Below, one piece after another: positions 11,187 to 25,813 of a stretch of DNA of 64,000 nucleotides. Where the stretch lies: the NCBI GenBank assembly GCA_012295275.1, contig CM022669.1:7462489-7526488 (forward strand), read 5' to 3'. The position numbers were made by a program, and so were the translations under genes. Below the pieces are notes generated by a model. It did not search any database, was not told where the DNA came from, and saw only the letters and a program-made list of their open reading frames with translations. Numbering within the stretch: position 1 is the first letter of the stretch; every line of letters begins with the position of its first letter. This stretch comes from Chrysomallon squamiferum. Its lineage: Eukaryota; Mollusca; Gastropoda; Neomphalida; Peltospiridae.

Positions 11187-14100
11187 TCACACATGATGTC
11201 TAAATTTCCTTCTCTTAATTCTCTTGGCTCTCAAAGTTTCTTCATCTTCTTCTACTTTTGGTGGTTTATCTTCAGGAGCTCTTTCCTTGGCCAATTCAAT
11301 CTCATCTCGCTTTTCAAAGAAACTCAGGAGCTCCTCTTTCTCCTGTAACTCCTTCAGTTTCTCCTCAATCTCTGCCTCCTTCTGTTCCCTGATGTACTTC
11401 TTGACCTGTTCTTCTAGGAGCTGCACTCGTTTAGCAGACCACTCCTCAAACATGGTCGTCTGCTCTTTGACATCTGCTGCTTCATACTTTGGCAGTTCTT
11501 CTTTGACAAGTTTCTCCACTCGTTCCATCAAGTCATCACCTGGTTCTATCACCTGATCATTCCACCTCAGTTTGTACCACATCTCCTAGAAAAAAATGTG
11601 TAAAATATATAGAAATGTAATAATGATTAACTCTTCACTTTTTTTCTAGTTTACTCTTTTTATGCTGCAGGATAACTCTTTTTGATGTTTCCTTTCCTTT
11701 AGCAATGAGTATTACAAACAAGTAAAACGACTAGTATTAGCTTGTGAAAAATTTCTACCATGATATAAAATAAACACATATCCATCTGAGTTTGAGTGTG
11801 ATGGAAATGCAAATGTTTTGAACTTCTAATTTACTTAATCTGTTGCATGCAGCCTGCAAACCTGGCTGGTCAGTCAAACGTGAATTTAAATGATTACCTG
11901 CCTTTTGGAATGTGGCTATAAAATAAGAGTAATCCAGGTTTTGGCTGCTGAAATTTACTGTTTGCTTCGCATTATTATTACCCTTACAACCTCAATATTT
12001 TTTGTGTTGTCAAACATTCATTCACTTGTCAAATAATTTTTCAGTACACATGACCATTGATTCACATTATTCCAGACAAATGAAGGGATGGACCAGATGA
12101 GTACTGGAAAAGAACCATCTGGCAGATAATAACACAAGACAGGAATATGTGGACACTATAACTATAATGATAATGATGGTGAATATAATGATGATGATGA
12201 AGTGAGAGTTGTAACACTAACCTCACACTCGGTTGTCAGTTCTTCGCGAGCATCTGGTGTCAGTCTCAGATTGTAGATTTCATCGTCCACTGTCAGCAAA
12301 CCTTGTTCTTTCTCTGGAGCATCTGGATCCTTCACTTCAGCGTTCTCCAAACATCGATCAAACCTGATTAGCTGCATAAAACACAAATCAACAAATTTAA
12401 AAAATAACATAAATAATGTACAACTATAATTATCAGTCTTTTTCAATTTCTCACAACAACCTGTAAGTTTTAATCTGATAAAGATAACATTTTCAGGAAT
12501 ATGTCAAAAATGTAAGAGAAAAAATATGACTGTTTTCACATTGTTTTGGTGGTGGATTTATTTTCTTTCTTTTTTTGTCTTCATCATTTTTGTTTCTTTA
12601 TATGTATGATCTGTTTCATTTGGGAGATCTTATTAACAAAAAGATTAGTTGTAAAACAGCATTTACTCGGTATTACTTTATGTTGAAGTTAGTTGAAATT
12701 TGTTCTTCTAACCATTATGAGAAATAATATATGAGTAATAAATTACTGTGACTTCTGTATATACTAAAATAAAGATAATCGGGCTTACCGCTTCATTTAA
12801 AATCGAATTCTTCTTCTTTGTCTTGGCTAACTCCTCCATAAGAAACAAGCCTTTACCAAACTTGTGCCACAGACCCTTGCCTATGAGCCTGAGAGAGTTT
12901 CTGAGTACTTCGTCATCTTTAATATATCTACCTAACATGTTGAGTGTTTTACCCAGCAAGAATCGCTCGTCCTTAATATCAAAGTGGTCATCATAGTGAG
13001 GCTGACGTATATATTTCACTGGAATCCACTCTTCTTCCTGCAAACAAAAATATAAACATTTATTGTTGTTTGTATTTGTTTTAAAGTAGTAATTAAATTT
13101 TAAAAATGATCATTCAAATCAGTCAATTAAATTTCTTCCTCAGATTATTTTCCTACTTATTTTAAGCAAAACTGGGTTGTCAGACACAAAGAAAAATGAT
13201 CATATGACAGAAAACAACGATGTTAAACAACAGTTTATAATTTTTGTGACAACCATTTTTAAGGTGTTTCTTGTGTAATCACTTTTTTTTTTAATCCCTT
13301 TGACCTTCTTTTAGACTACATACTTCTAAACATGTATGAAATGCATTTACTATTTTTTGTTTTTACTTAAGAAATAAAGAATGTTTAAAATTCAGTGATT
13401 GTCCAATTTTCATCTTCAGGTGTTTTATGGAGAAAATCTCTATGTGGATGAAACTACAATTAATATATTCTAATCATTATATAGGAATTATCTCCCCTAT
13501 ACTGTGAGTTAAATAAGCAAAGTGTTTACCCCTTTGTCTTCTGGGATTGGTTCAGCTGTCCGTTCATCCACCTTGTTAACATGTAAGTGTTTGACAGTCG
13601 CATACAGAGACAGAAGAAAAGAAACTGGATGATTGAAATCTTCCTGAAGCATCATCTCATATGCCAGACTAGCTGCTTCTGTAACAAAATAAAAATATTT
13701 AACACATTAATCTTTCCTAGAAAATAACTGTTCTGTGTAGGCATGAAAATAATAGCATGCAAAATAAATGTGTTAACAGAAACTAAAACATCATAAAAAT
13801 AACAACTTTATTAGCACTCATTGTTCTTGTAGTTCTGAATCAAATCAAGCTCAGCTTGAAGAAATAAAATGTTCTATACTACCATCACTCAGTGAGTATT
13901 TTGTATAATATAATCACATCTAAAATCAGTTGTCACAACATCTCTTCATCAAACTTTGTTAGTGATGCAAATAAGACTTTCTAATGAAGAATTAAAATCA
14001 AATCTTTTTTCACTGTGTAGAGACATACATTTTTTTTTTAATGAAATCCATCACTTATTTCAAAGTGTATGTTTACACCAACGTACAAGTATTCACATTA

Positions 14101-16102
14101 ATTCACATCTAAATAATTTATTATTAAAAATTTGTGATTATTTGTTACATAAATGTTTAAAAGAAAATAGAAATCAGAATACTTTATTTTAGTTTTCTAA
14201 ACAGAAAGAATAAAAACAAAAAAACCTGCAAATTTTTCTTCCTTGATGTAATGGTCTATCAGAAGATTGAAAGCAAAATAATCAGGAAACAGTCCATAAT
14301 TAACCTGCAATATACATATTAATTAGCACAGCCCCATTACATACATTTAATATTTATATTATACCTGTTACACAGCATTCCTAAAATTGATCTATTTATA
14401 GGCCAAAAAGCTTCTATTTCAAAAATTCTACAACATTTAGTAAACTATATCACACACACACAAAAATAAAAATGTTTTAATCAATGTATAATAATTTAAA
14501 AACAAAAAAAAAAATTTAATAGCAGCTGATCATAACAATTACACAAAACATTTTCAAAAAATATATTGTAGTCACAAAAAACCCCAACAGTTTTGTGGTA
14601 ACAACAATAAAATGATACTTTTTAATGAAATTTAAATTAATTGTTACCCTGTCTTTGATCATGACAAGAAGTCGGTCAACCAAACCAAGGTCAAGGTAAG
14701 CTCTGATGATAGCGTGAACTATTGAATCATAAACTGGAACTGCATCTTCTGTGTAACGAAACCTTAAAATATTAAAAAACCACTAGGAGTAAAGATAAAT
14801 TATTCATGATTTGGATTTTCCTTGTAACCTGTATAGGTACCAAACCATTTACTGGCCCAGCTTGGAAGCAGAAGGGTCAGGATTTCATGATAGAATCTAA
14901 ATCTTTATCTAATTAATACTTTTCTAAAGCAGGGACTGATTGATCTTTATTAATTCATTATTTATTTATTAATTATTGTGTCATCTGAACTCAGCAGTAT
15001 TCTCTCTTGTATTGCTGTCACCCAAACTAAAATACAGCAGGCTGAATTCACAAGTACCAGTGTCAAAAATAGCCACTTTTCTGGATTTTTTAGATTTCTG
15101 GAAGCCAGATACATGGTTCAGAACCTGTACCTGTAGTTTATCCAGTAACAATATGTTCAGTTACATCAGAATCTCCAGATTTCTCTCAATAATTTTGGTT
15201 AGTGCTGAACAATACTTTGGATATTAACTGTCATGGTTCAAATTTATGACATTAGATCATGAAATCCATCTTACTAGAAGTTATAAGGTTAATGTTACTG
15301 AAAGTTTAACTGCAATTCTTTATGAGTAATATTATTTTTTTTATATTTAATTTCTTTAAATGTGTGTAGTTATTTCAGTATATATGAATTACATGTTTCC
15401 AAACCTATAAATGAATCCACTGACATTCATTTTACAAAAATAAATAAATAATTTACTACACTTACTTTTTTATTATATCTTCCATAAAACTGGTATCAGA
15501 AATGTCCATTTCATGCAGCTTGTTAGCAAACTAAAAATAAAACATCATTGAAACATAAAATTTATTGACAAAAAAAATAATACAAGGTTTCTTTCTAATA
15601 CATGTTATGAACTACAAATGTCTGTTAAGATCCCAACCAGGAAACAAATATATGTCCAAATTTCAATTTGTGAACATTTTTAATAACATACTTGTAAACA
15701 ATCTTTGAAAAATAATAAGTGTAAAACTGATATTACTATTCAGATTTCAACAAAAGAAACCGAAATCAAAGTTATTTTAAAACAATTCCACCAAAGAGAT
15801 TTTGATGAGGTAGCTTGTAACACTTTCAGATGTTAAGTAGTATTTATTGTGAGCCTGAAAAATGTCCAAAACGTGCTGCTGGAAAGAGAGCCAATAATGA
15901 TATCTTCTTATAAAAACCAGAATGAGAACTTGTATTGCACAGAAGTATTTATTGAAGCTTCAAGGGATAATTTTCTATGTTTGACAAAGAAAATCAAACT
16001 AATGTTTATTTACTCACAATATCCATATCAATAACACTGGCTCGTTTTTGTTTTTCTAGTTTCTCTTTCAGTTGAATTGCAAACTCACCTGCAAGAAGCA
16101 AA

Positions 16103-16133
<31 letters not shown>

Positions 16134-17230
16134 TACAAATATATTATTATCTATCTATCTCTCTAACTGTCTGTGTATAGATAGACAGACTGATAGAATG
16201 AAGGTAAATATGATACTGTTGTGTAAATGTAACTGGCATAACATACATTAATTATTATATTTGATAAATAAAACTAAATGTATACACAACTTGATGAAAC
16301 ATATTAAACAAACTTGGTCACAAAATTCTACATACCTAGTCTGAAAATAAAATCCAGTGTACATAATAAAAACATAATTTCCTAGAAAATAATAACTAAA
16401 AGTTTTTAATTGTTGATGGATGGTTTGTTTATTTGTTTTGTTTTATTTTGTTTTATTTTCTTCTTCTTATTATTATTATTATTTTTTTAATATATATATA
16501 TATATAACAATATCAAAATGTATTTAGATGCTTAATTTAGGATTTTCAAATCATCTAGATCTGTCTGATGTAAATTATTTAAACAAGAAATACTTACTGA
16601 AAACTATTTTTTCGAATACAGGAGACTGCAATCTTTTCTGCCAAACATCATTACAGCTGTATGCTTCTGACAGAAGATATCGTCTGGCTGAAAACAGTAT
16701 TTACTACTATTAGTCATAATCACTGAAAAGTCTTCATACAAGACTCACGCACCCCATTCAAATTCTACATATGTCGATAAGAATTATTTCAATTTGTACT
16801 GCAATAAAATTTTAAAATATGATACCGCCAATGACAGAAAAATATACCGATGTTCTGTCGGGCTCAGAAATCTTCTTATTACTATTAAGTATTATTCAGT
16901 TGACTGTAAAACTGCAGCAATTTTGTAATTTAGCACTTGGTCATTTACGGTACATTAGGGTTAACTTTACGATTTTAGAAATAACAATAATTTATAATAA
17001 GTCAGAATAACTGAATCTGTTGAGTTAATCACGTTACAATGACAATGTCGATCTGCTTTACCGTGGAAAGGCCTATTAAAACTAATTAATTAAAATTTAA
17101 AGAGGCATGATCTAGATATTAAACTGCACCTAAATTATATTTCACCTGAAAATGATATGTTTCTCCTGAACAATTTCAAATTAATATGCCTATTGGCATA
17201 AGCCAAGGTCCTCCACATGGAGGTCGCCAT
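11187..17230 (-). CDS. MRPS27: Mitochondrial ribosomal protein mS27 (MRPS27), complete, 10 exons
   Basis: A pentatricopeptide-repeat protein of the mitochondrial small ribosomal subunit. Coding exons in transcript order: 17230-17146, 16687-16598, 16088-16018, 15530-15466, 14762-14648, 14304-14226, 13678-13530, 13037-12789, 12371-12222, 11585-11187. All phases agree and the sum is 1452 bases, 483 aa. Residues 1-28 are Arg-rich and lack acidic residues, as a mitochondrial targeting peptide should. ARRYLLSEAYSCNDVW follows, like the human KRYLLSSAYVDSHKW. The PPR hallmark YGLFPDYFAFNLLIDHYIK (about 145-163) matches human YGIFPDNFTFNLLMD. The C-terminal third (about 372-450) is a charged coiled coil, longer than in human (about 414 aa in all). 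The start was chosen because only the exon at 17146 gives the required phase 1 into exon 2 and a targeting signal. Confidence 0.95.
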
Positions 17231-19634
17231 AATGAATGGGAGGTAATTGTCATATAATGATTATCTCCCTTCGTTATACAGGGATATATTTAATATGAAT
17301 TTCAATTTTATCCAGACAGTGATTTCCCCTGTAAAACACCAGACGATGTAAATATATCAACTTGTAAATTTTAAATCAAACAACAATTGAATTTTAAACA
17401 TTCTTTATTTCTCAAGAAATCAAACAAAAACAGTAAATGGATTTCATATAAGAATATAAGTGTATATAGTCTACAAAAAGATCAAAGTAATTAAGAAAGG
17501 AAAATAAAAGTATATTTTATTTTGTATTAAAAAAACGAAGATTTTCTTCCATGTAAACATTTCATCAAAACTTCACAAAATATATCTAAAGACATATTTT
17601 TTGTTTTTTATTCATTCCAAATAGTATTGCTCACACTCACAGAATGATACAAAATGTCATTTGTTTGCTAAAAACAAATATTAATAACCAAATAGGACTT
17701 CAATATCTTAAACACACAGACAGAGACAATTTTATTCCCTCTGATACAAAAAGGAAATTTAGAGAAATTAAGCTAAAAATTTAAAATACATGTACATTCA
17801 ATTTGTCTTATTTCCCCGATTTGGAAAAAAATAACCTTCCAAAAGCATGTTTCTGAGAAACAAATTTTAAATATACAGTATATACGATCTATTCAAAGAA
17901 AAAGTAAATAGGAATCTCCTACATGAAACCTAGGGGTTTAAAAAAAAAGAACAAAAAATAAAATCATCAAAAACAGAATGTAGATTTCTAAAACAATAAT
18001 CTGTGTTTTGCTATTTACTTTTCAGATATTGGTTTCAGAAATAAAAGACTGTTATCAGTAATCTTTCTTTATTTTTCATTAACCTTTTCTTTTTATACAG
18101 AGCATCATCTGTCTGATTATTTTCAGGTACATCTAATCATTATAAAGAACATTTTCCAAATTTTAACTGATTAATTATAACCTATAATCAAACTATATGG
18201 GTGAGGGAAAGCTTACTAGTATTATTATTAATATACAGAATTTTTTTTTTCTGTCTAGTCATACTAATTTTAAAAAAAATAATAATAAATAAAAATTGTA
18301 CATAATGAAAAGATAAATAAAACCAACACAAATACGTGTATGTGTATTTATATACATATATATAAATATATATATATCAAAGAAGAAAAAAAAAGAAGAA
18401 AAGAATCAGTACAGAACTAAAAGAAAATATAAGTGTAATAGCCACACACAAGTAATGTAAATGGATTATGAACAAAATTTAAAAAAAGAAAACAGTATTT
18501 AAAACCACACTAGTAAAAGCAAGCCAAAAATCTCTAACGTTAAAACATTTTCAAATATATATAAATTTGTAACCACAAGAAAATTAATTATTTGACATGA
18601 CAATATATCAGTGTGTAATATAAAAACTGTATTAAAACAAAACACCAAAAAATATATATTTAGTTGCAAAATATCAACTATAAAAAAAAATCAATCTATT
18701 CAGTATTTATCTGTTAAAAACAATCACAGAAAAATAAACAGTCAACAAATTAACCTAATAATTATCAATATTAAGTTATTTATTAAGCTGATAGAAATAA
18801 ATACTACTCTATAAACATTTTGATATGTATTTTCAGTTTATGCAAAATTTCAGTCATAAAAAATACCCAATAACAAACCCTGTTCCTTTCACTATCAGTA
18901 GTTTAAAACAAACAGACAGCGTTCTTTAACACCTATATCCCATAGATCACAAAACTGCACTTATATTAAACTGGTATGGATACTAAAAGAAGATAACTAC
19001 CCCAGATTCTGTTTGTTTCATTTCTATTGTGAGTTCATATCACGATAATGTCCACCAGCCATTTTACATATGTTCACAGGTACCTATGTCTCTATCTACT
19101 TATGTCAATACATATGTATATTTGTACGTAATTATGAATGTCTGTTAAATATGTGTATATTTGTAACAAAATTATATATGTCTATGCTTGTTACAGATAG
19201 AAAATTGAGACAGATGTATATTTATTTTAAAGCTAAAATTACATTTAACAAGACAATCATATCGCAGTTTGCATACAAACTTCAAACCAAACACACAACA
19301 AATAGTTTACACATAAACTTGTAAACCATAATCAAAAAATTATATTATCCTAATACTATGCAGTACCTGTCAGGTGGCAAACAGTAGAATCTCACTTCAT
19401 GAAACACCAAAAAAATAACTGCCACAAAAGACTGTATTGACTTTTTAAAACAGAAAAGAAACCTTTCCAAAAGGACATTTCTAGTCCTAATTTTTTCAAA
19501 ATAAGAAATATAACAATTATATAGAAGAATAAAAAATATGGCTAAATTGTTTGTTCAAATGACAATACATACAGTTTTAACAGAACAGTTACTTGGAAGA
19601 ATTCAAAATGTCACATAATAAAAGTTTAACAAAC

Positions 19635-19673
<39 letters not shown>

Positions 19674-20018
19674 CACACACATGTGTATGTTTGTATAGAT
19701 AGATAGATAGGTAGATGTGTGCTTGTATAAAAATAAACCTTTATTCTGTACCCATAAGCAGGTGTCATTAGAAGGATGTGTGCTTAGATCATCTGCATAA
19801 AAATAATTTACTTAAAAATGACTTGATGTTGGTTTCAAAAATAAACTTTTACACATATACTAGACATATATTTTGAGTATTAACTGACATATACTCAAAA
19901 AAAATCATAATAAAAAAAAAAAATAACTCCTTACAATGCATACATTATTGCTGTTACATTCTGCAAGATTAAAAACAAGATGAAATATAATTTAACAGAT
20001 ATTTATAAAAAAAAAAAT
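17231..20018. other. Intergenic: MRPS27 promoter side and SLC22-like 3' UTR
   Basis: No coding exon seen. The part next to 17231 should hold the MRPS27 promoter; it includes an inverted pair GGGAGGTAATTG and TTATCTCCCTT (17238-17271). The part next to 20018 is the 3' UTR of the transporter gene. Simple repeats: AT run at 19645-19668 followed by CA and GATA tracts. Confidence 0.5.
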
Positions 20019-22483
20019 TTATGCTGTACTATTTGATAACATCTCATCCTCATTTTCATTGGTTGGATTTGCCGTGATGTCACACATGGAATGGTGCTCA
20101 TTTGGTTCTGCGTCTGTAACTGGCTGGCGTCTTTTGAGTCCCTCAGTGTCACTGATGTGATCAGGAAGTGGCATGCCAACGGTTTCAAACATGACCATCA
20201 TGAGGACAGCACACACCAGAGCAAGACAACCAAACACAGTGAAAGGAACTGCTGAATAACTGTTACCCTGAATCACAAAACATAATAACAACAATATATA
20301 AAACAGTCAAATTACCATGTTAATATATCTTGCAATAGTTAGATCTGCAAATGAAAACTCCAGCTATCAGCCATTATTTATTGTTTTTCTGTTTTGTTTT
20401 CTCTATCGATCCAGTTAGCTAGGTCAAAAAAATTTATTTATGAATTAAGTGGATATTTTGTGACAGTTTTTACATTATATCTTCAAATCTTATTTAATAT
20501 GATAATGAAGTTTCTGTATTTTATCTATAAGGGACATAATTTACTTTAAATAATATATATAATAATAATAATATAAATGAAAAAGAACATACTGTCTTTA
20601 AAAATACATAGAAATTCATTAAAAAGTTACAAAATCCCCTTTATACGGACATTTTTAAAACTTAACATAACTCACCATATACACAAACTGTGGAGCCACT
20701 ATTCCTCCAATTCTGGCAGCCATAGAACAAGCTCCAATTCCAATATTTCTGAAAACAAATTATTAAAATAATATTTTGTTATATCATATCATGTTGTTAC
20801 ATTACATTAAATTATGTAACAATACTGTACATTATATTATATTACAGCACTGTAATATATTATATTATGTTGTATTGTATTGTATATAAAGAGTCTGGCG
20901 TCAAAGAAATTGTTATATAATGCAGTATTATCTGATATATAATTCTGCATTTTTGTTGAAGCCTGTAAAGCCTTTAATTTTTTACTAAAGATTAAAAATA
21001 ATCAGCAGATTAACAGATTTGCTGTCGTAACAGAAACAGCAGAGAAAGTGTTGAACTGTGTTGTTTGTAATAATTTGTTTCTTTTTTTTTATTTCTCTTT
21101 CTTTTATAGATATAAATATACCTATTGACTGTAACATTATTTAATTTATTTTTATTTAATTTATGAGTTTGCTGCTACTAAATGTTTCTGTCAAAATAAA
21201 GGGTTAAGCACGTCACCTGATAACGGTGGGAAATGTTTCTGCAGAAAACACTTGTACAGCTGCCCATGCTCCTGATATTCCTGACTTGCCAATCAGAAAA
21301 AGAGCTATGGTCAGTTTTGGCATGTCTTTCATATGACCTGAAAGATTAAACATACTTAACATACTTATATTTTATAAATATTTAATACATATGCATATAT
21401 ATAAAAACAACTTTTGCAGATTTCATAAAATCATTTTATTTACTTTAAACGTAACTAGAGATATCACAAAAAAGCCTGAAATAAATATTCATTACTACTG
21501 AGTGACTTGTTGCCAAGAACCAAACTTTGCTAATAATAAAGAATTTCATTTACATTTCTTTTCTGGTGGGGTGTGTGCATCATAAACAGTCAATTCTATA
21601 CATGTTCAATGTGACAACTAATGCCCATAAATCATTGCAAAAATCAGATGTTAAAATGATTCTACATTTTTAAACAACATATACCAGTATTTAAATACAT
21701 TACCATGGAGTATTTAAATACTGTTATATTTGTCACAAACACATATTACCCAAAAATATATGAATTACATTTGTGGATATAAGTATGAGAGTTTTTGTTA
21801 AATATTTGGTTGGAACAAACATTTTACTGTATTTAACAACAGGTGGTGTTAGAGCATACGATTTCATTTTACTGAAAAATATATGTACATATGTGAAAGG
21901 TAAACAAAACTGTATATCCATGGCTGAATAAATCTCTGTATAAATATCTAAATATTGTCTCTGGATTTCATTTTTAAAATGTCATGAATATTTCTTCCAA
22001 CCCAATATTTTCAAATAATTTTTTAAGAGGAAACAATTACTACTTGATGTGTTAATTGGTATCATCAGCTCACCAGTCAAATCAACTATCAAAATTGAGA
22101 AGCAGAACAACCCTGCCATCAACATCAGTGACGTTGTTGTAATTCGCCTACCAAGACGATTGTTGAAGACCACAACAAAAACCAGAGCCGGAATCTCGAC
22201 AAGACCTGACAGGAAAACGTTGAGGTAACGATTGCCCGCCAAATTTTTGGCATTAAAATTCAGTCCATAATAAACTGAACTGGAAACAAACCTTGAGAAA
22301 ATAAAATAAAATAAATAATAATAATAACAATAAATACAGTTTTATTGATCATAACCACAAAGAATTAAATATAAATGTTTTTTTTAATTAGTAAATTTTA
22401 AAAAAATGCATTAGAATATTAACAAAACCACTGACATCAATTAGTATCATAATGGAAATTTATTTAACTATTTGAACATAATG

Positions 22484-22545
<62 letters not shown>

Positions 22546-22977
22546 TTAATTAACACCCAATATACTCGACATTTTGTTTTTAAATATACTTGTATTTATA
22601 TTAGATTTTGAAAGCAGTGTACAGTTAACAATATTATTTACAGTATTAAAAAGTATATTAAATTTAGACACATTCTTTTTTTATATATAATAAAAGAATA
22701 TAAAGACATTTTGATTTACCATCCGTAAATAAGAATCAAAGTTCCTCTTGTAAGTCTCCATGTAGAAAACAAATGGCAGTAAGAATATTTTCGTTGATCC
22801 ACCCTTCTTTGGTGCTCTCTCTTAAATGGTTGAAATTTTAATAATTGTCAAAAATAGTTATTTTAACATCATTCTATATTTTATTTTATTTTAATTATTT
22901 CCTTCATTTCATTTTAATTATTTCCTTCATTTCATTTTAATTATTTCCTTCATTTCATTTCAATTTCAATTTATTTT

Positions 22978-23035
<58 letters not shown>

Positions 23036-25813
23036 TTTTTTTTATTTACAATATTGTCCCACAATAGAAATCAAAGTGGAAAACCTATTCATCAATGATA
23101 ATTAATAGATTAGATGCCATTATAAGAATTATCTGAGATGGATGTTGAATATAATGGAACAGACAACACTTAAATACTGATCAGTGAAACCATGATATAG
23201 TACAATGGAGATACTATAAAATTCGGTGTTGCTGACCCGCTAAAGCAGTCACTCAATGTATACAAGAGAAATCAAGGAGATTAAGATCCAGTCTGGGTTG
23301 TGAACAGTTTAATATGCTTAAGGTTATTTATATTTGTCACATTTTATATATAACATAAACATTTACTAAGTAACTTTCTTCAACACTGTTTTTTTTGTTT
23401 TTTTTGTAATATTAACAAATGCTAACATTTTAAACTAAATAAAAAACATAAAAAACAGATAATTAATATTGGAATATTAATTCACTACAGAATCCACAGA
23501 CAAATAATTGACACTGAGTTGTTTAAGAACTGTGTAAACAGCTTCAGCAGACAAGCACTAACCTCAACAAACCGAGTGAGTGATGAGTAATCAGGAACCG
23601 GCTGCTGGTTGTACTTGGCCATGGTTGTGATTATTTCTATTGCTTCTTTGAGTCTACCTCGACTCAGAAGCCATCTTGGACTTTCAGGGATAAACCTGAG
23701 GAGTAAGTTAAAAAAGAACACAACTTGGATGCATTTTCTTTTAAATTTTAAAATCAGTGATTACTGGTTTCAAATTATATATGAAATCTTCATCTAAAGC
23801 CAACTTTTCAGTGAAAGATATATACTTGTACAAGTAGCACTGGTTTCCATCTCAAAATATGTAAAAACAATTACGTGCACATTTAAAAATTAGAGAATTT
23901 TTTATTCATCTATTTAGAATTACAGATAAAACCAATCTTTATTAAATTATGACAATATAATCTGATGAGATAATCATGTCTCCTTCTTTACTAAAAACAA
24001 AGATTTCCTATAGAATGGGTGTATTATACTATTCTTATACTGAGGATGTATGTTACTAATTTTATTACACACCACCATGTAAATACTAAGAAAACACTCG
24101 AAGCTGAGGTTGCCATGGTGAGATGTCGCCAGTCACGTAACAAGAATGCCCACAATGCAAGAGTCATCAATCCAACAGCCCAAAACCCAACACAACCACA
24201 AAATGTCCGCCAACTTGGAGTGACAAATTCCAGTGGTAAAACAAAATTGACTACCAAAGTACCTGACAAAATATAAATATATATATATTCTTTTTTTTAA
24301 ACTGATTCATTTACTGTTTAAAATATGTGTTGCACAGAATATTTTAAAAAGCCCAACAAACAGATTTATTTGTCAAAGATTTATACTGTGATTAAGAATC
24401 AGTAAACTTTAAGCTAAGCTTCTTTATTTTTCATTAATTATTTATTCTATTTTATTTTATTATTATTTTTGTTTTAATATATCAGTTTAAGCATACAAAA
24501 CATTAATAATATACACCCACATGAAGTGCAATAGTCATTATTAAGTTAATGACAAAACTTTATTATTACTAAAGAGTCAGCTCCCATACCTAATAAAATA
24601 TATCTGTAGCTTACTTATTACCACCAGGGCTGATATATTTTTATAAAAAAAAACAATTAAAAGAATTATCCAAAAACAATAAATAATATTTTATTTTTAA
24701 TCTCAAACCAATAAGGAATATTTCAGATCTACAAACCTCCAACCAGGCCCCCAATAACCATCCTCAGTGCTGCATACAGCTGCCACGAAGTGACAAAAGC
24801 ACTGCCAAACCAGAACAGAAGAAGAAGAATGTACTCAATGAATAGAATCTTTCGTCGACCAAAAATGTCTGCCAACTGTCCGGTGACAAATGCACCAATG
24901 AGAACTCCCACCATTTTTAATGAAATTATGAGATCAGGAATGTAGTCTGCATTACAGAGAAGATGCCACTGGAATAAAAAAAAAAATTATTATTATTAAT
25001 TATGATGATTGTATGAATGTCATTTTAACAAAATTTCTATAAGTAGTAGTCTATATAAAAATGAAGTTAAACATTATCTGTTTAGTTGTGAATGTAAATT
25101 AAATTTGATGACTTGTTTCAATACTGGTTTAATCATAGGATATAAACATATTATGTATCTACATGTGAGTATATGTGAGTGTATCTCTCTATGTATGTGC
25201 ATCATTTATATCAGAAAAACAGATGACAATATTAATATTTCTATTCACTAATAACAAAGTAAGGCAAATAATGTAATCAAACATTTTATTTTGTCCCATA
25301 ATTTTTCATTGTTCATTATTGGTCACTACTTACAAAACAAGACCATTAAGATTATCTATTAACACCTCTTCTTCAACAAAATAAAGAATAAAACAAGCAT
25401 TCAAAATACATATGCTGTTATCAGCATTTTAATGTGAAACAAAAGCAACACCAACACACTTATAAACATCTCAGCTGATTTTGAGCACAGTTACACTGTA
25501 AAGCTTATCAAAACTCACTCACCTCATTGACAATGGATACGTGATCATCAGTGAAGACAATGTTAGAGCAGACGGCTCCATTTGTCAGACATATGCTTTT
25601 GTTGCCTGGGTCCAGCAAAGTGTTTATGTTGACGGAATCACTCACGTTCGCGCTGGTCTCTGCACACAAAGCCGAGGGTTTGGCTGAAGTGAATATTGGA
25701 AGAAGCATTGCCCAAGCGAGTGGTATCTCAAAAAATGAGACAAGGAAAAAGAGACGTCTCTGATATGGCCCAAAAGGCCGGATTTGTGTGAGAATCTCCT
25801 CATATTCAGACAT
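20019..25813 (-). CDS. SLC22-family organic ion transporter, complete, 9 exons
   Basis: A major-facilitator membrane transporter of the SLC22 (organic cation/carnitine/anion) type; the substrate cannot be read from sequence. Coding exons: 25813-25523, 24968-24737, 24262-24073, 23695-23563, 22820-22720, 22291-22074, 21337-21217, 20748-20676, 20267-20019. Phases agree; 1608 bases, 535 aa. Family marks: the N-terminus MSEYEEIL then GPYQRR; first transmembrane segment about 21-41; an extracellular loop of about 60 residues with Cys50, Cys75, Cys82 and Cys102 and sequons at Asn56 and Asn71; GQLADIFGRRK (127-137) after TM2; FIPESPRWL (239-247); NRLGRR in the C half; AETFPTVIR and RNIGIGACSMAARIGGI near TM11. 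The C-tail is polar and acidic. An in-frame ATG at 25867 would add 18 residues; 25813 is preferred because family members begin next to this motif. Confidence 0.92.
22484..22545. repeat. (AAT)n microsatellite in transporter intron 5
   Basis: About 62 bases of perfect ATA/AAT trinucleotide between coding exons 5 and 6 of the SLC22-like gene. Confidence 0.95.
22889..23045. repeat. 23-bp minisatellite followed by a long poly(T) tract
   Basis: Three tandem copies of a 23-base unit built on ATTTCCTTCATTTCATTTTA (22889-22957) lead into about 55 T residues (22981-23040) with few interruptions. It lies in intron 4 of the SLC22-like gene; on the transcribed strand the tract is poly(A). Confidence 0.85.

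Noticed and set aside
11224-11556. Plus-strand Ser-rich 110-codon frame
   Set aside because: Antisense shadow of the last MRPS27 exon.
12748-12996. Plus-strand 82-codon frame
   Set aside because: Antisense shadow of MRPS27 exon 8.
24019-24276. Plus-strand 85-codon frame
   Set aside because: Antisense shadow of SLC22-like exon 3.
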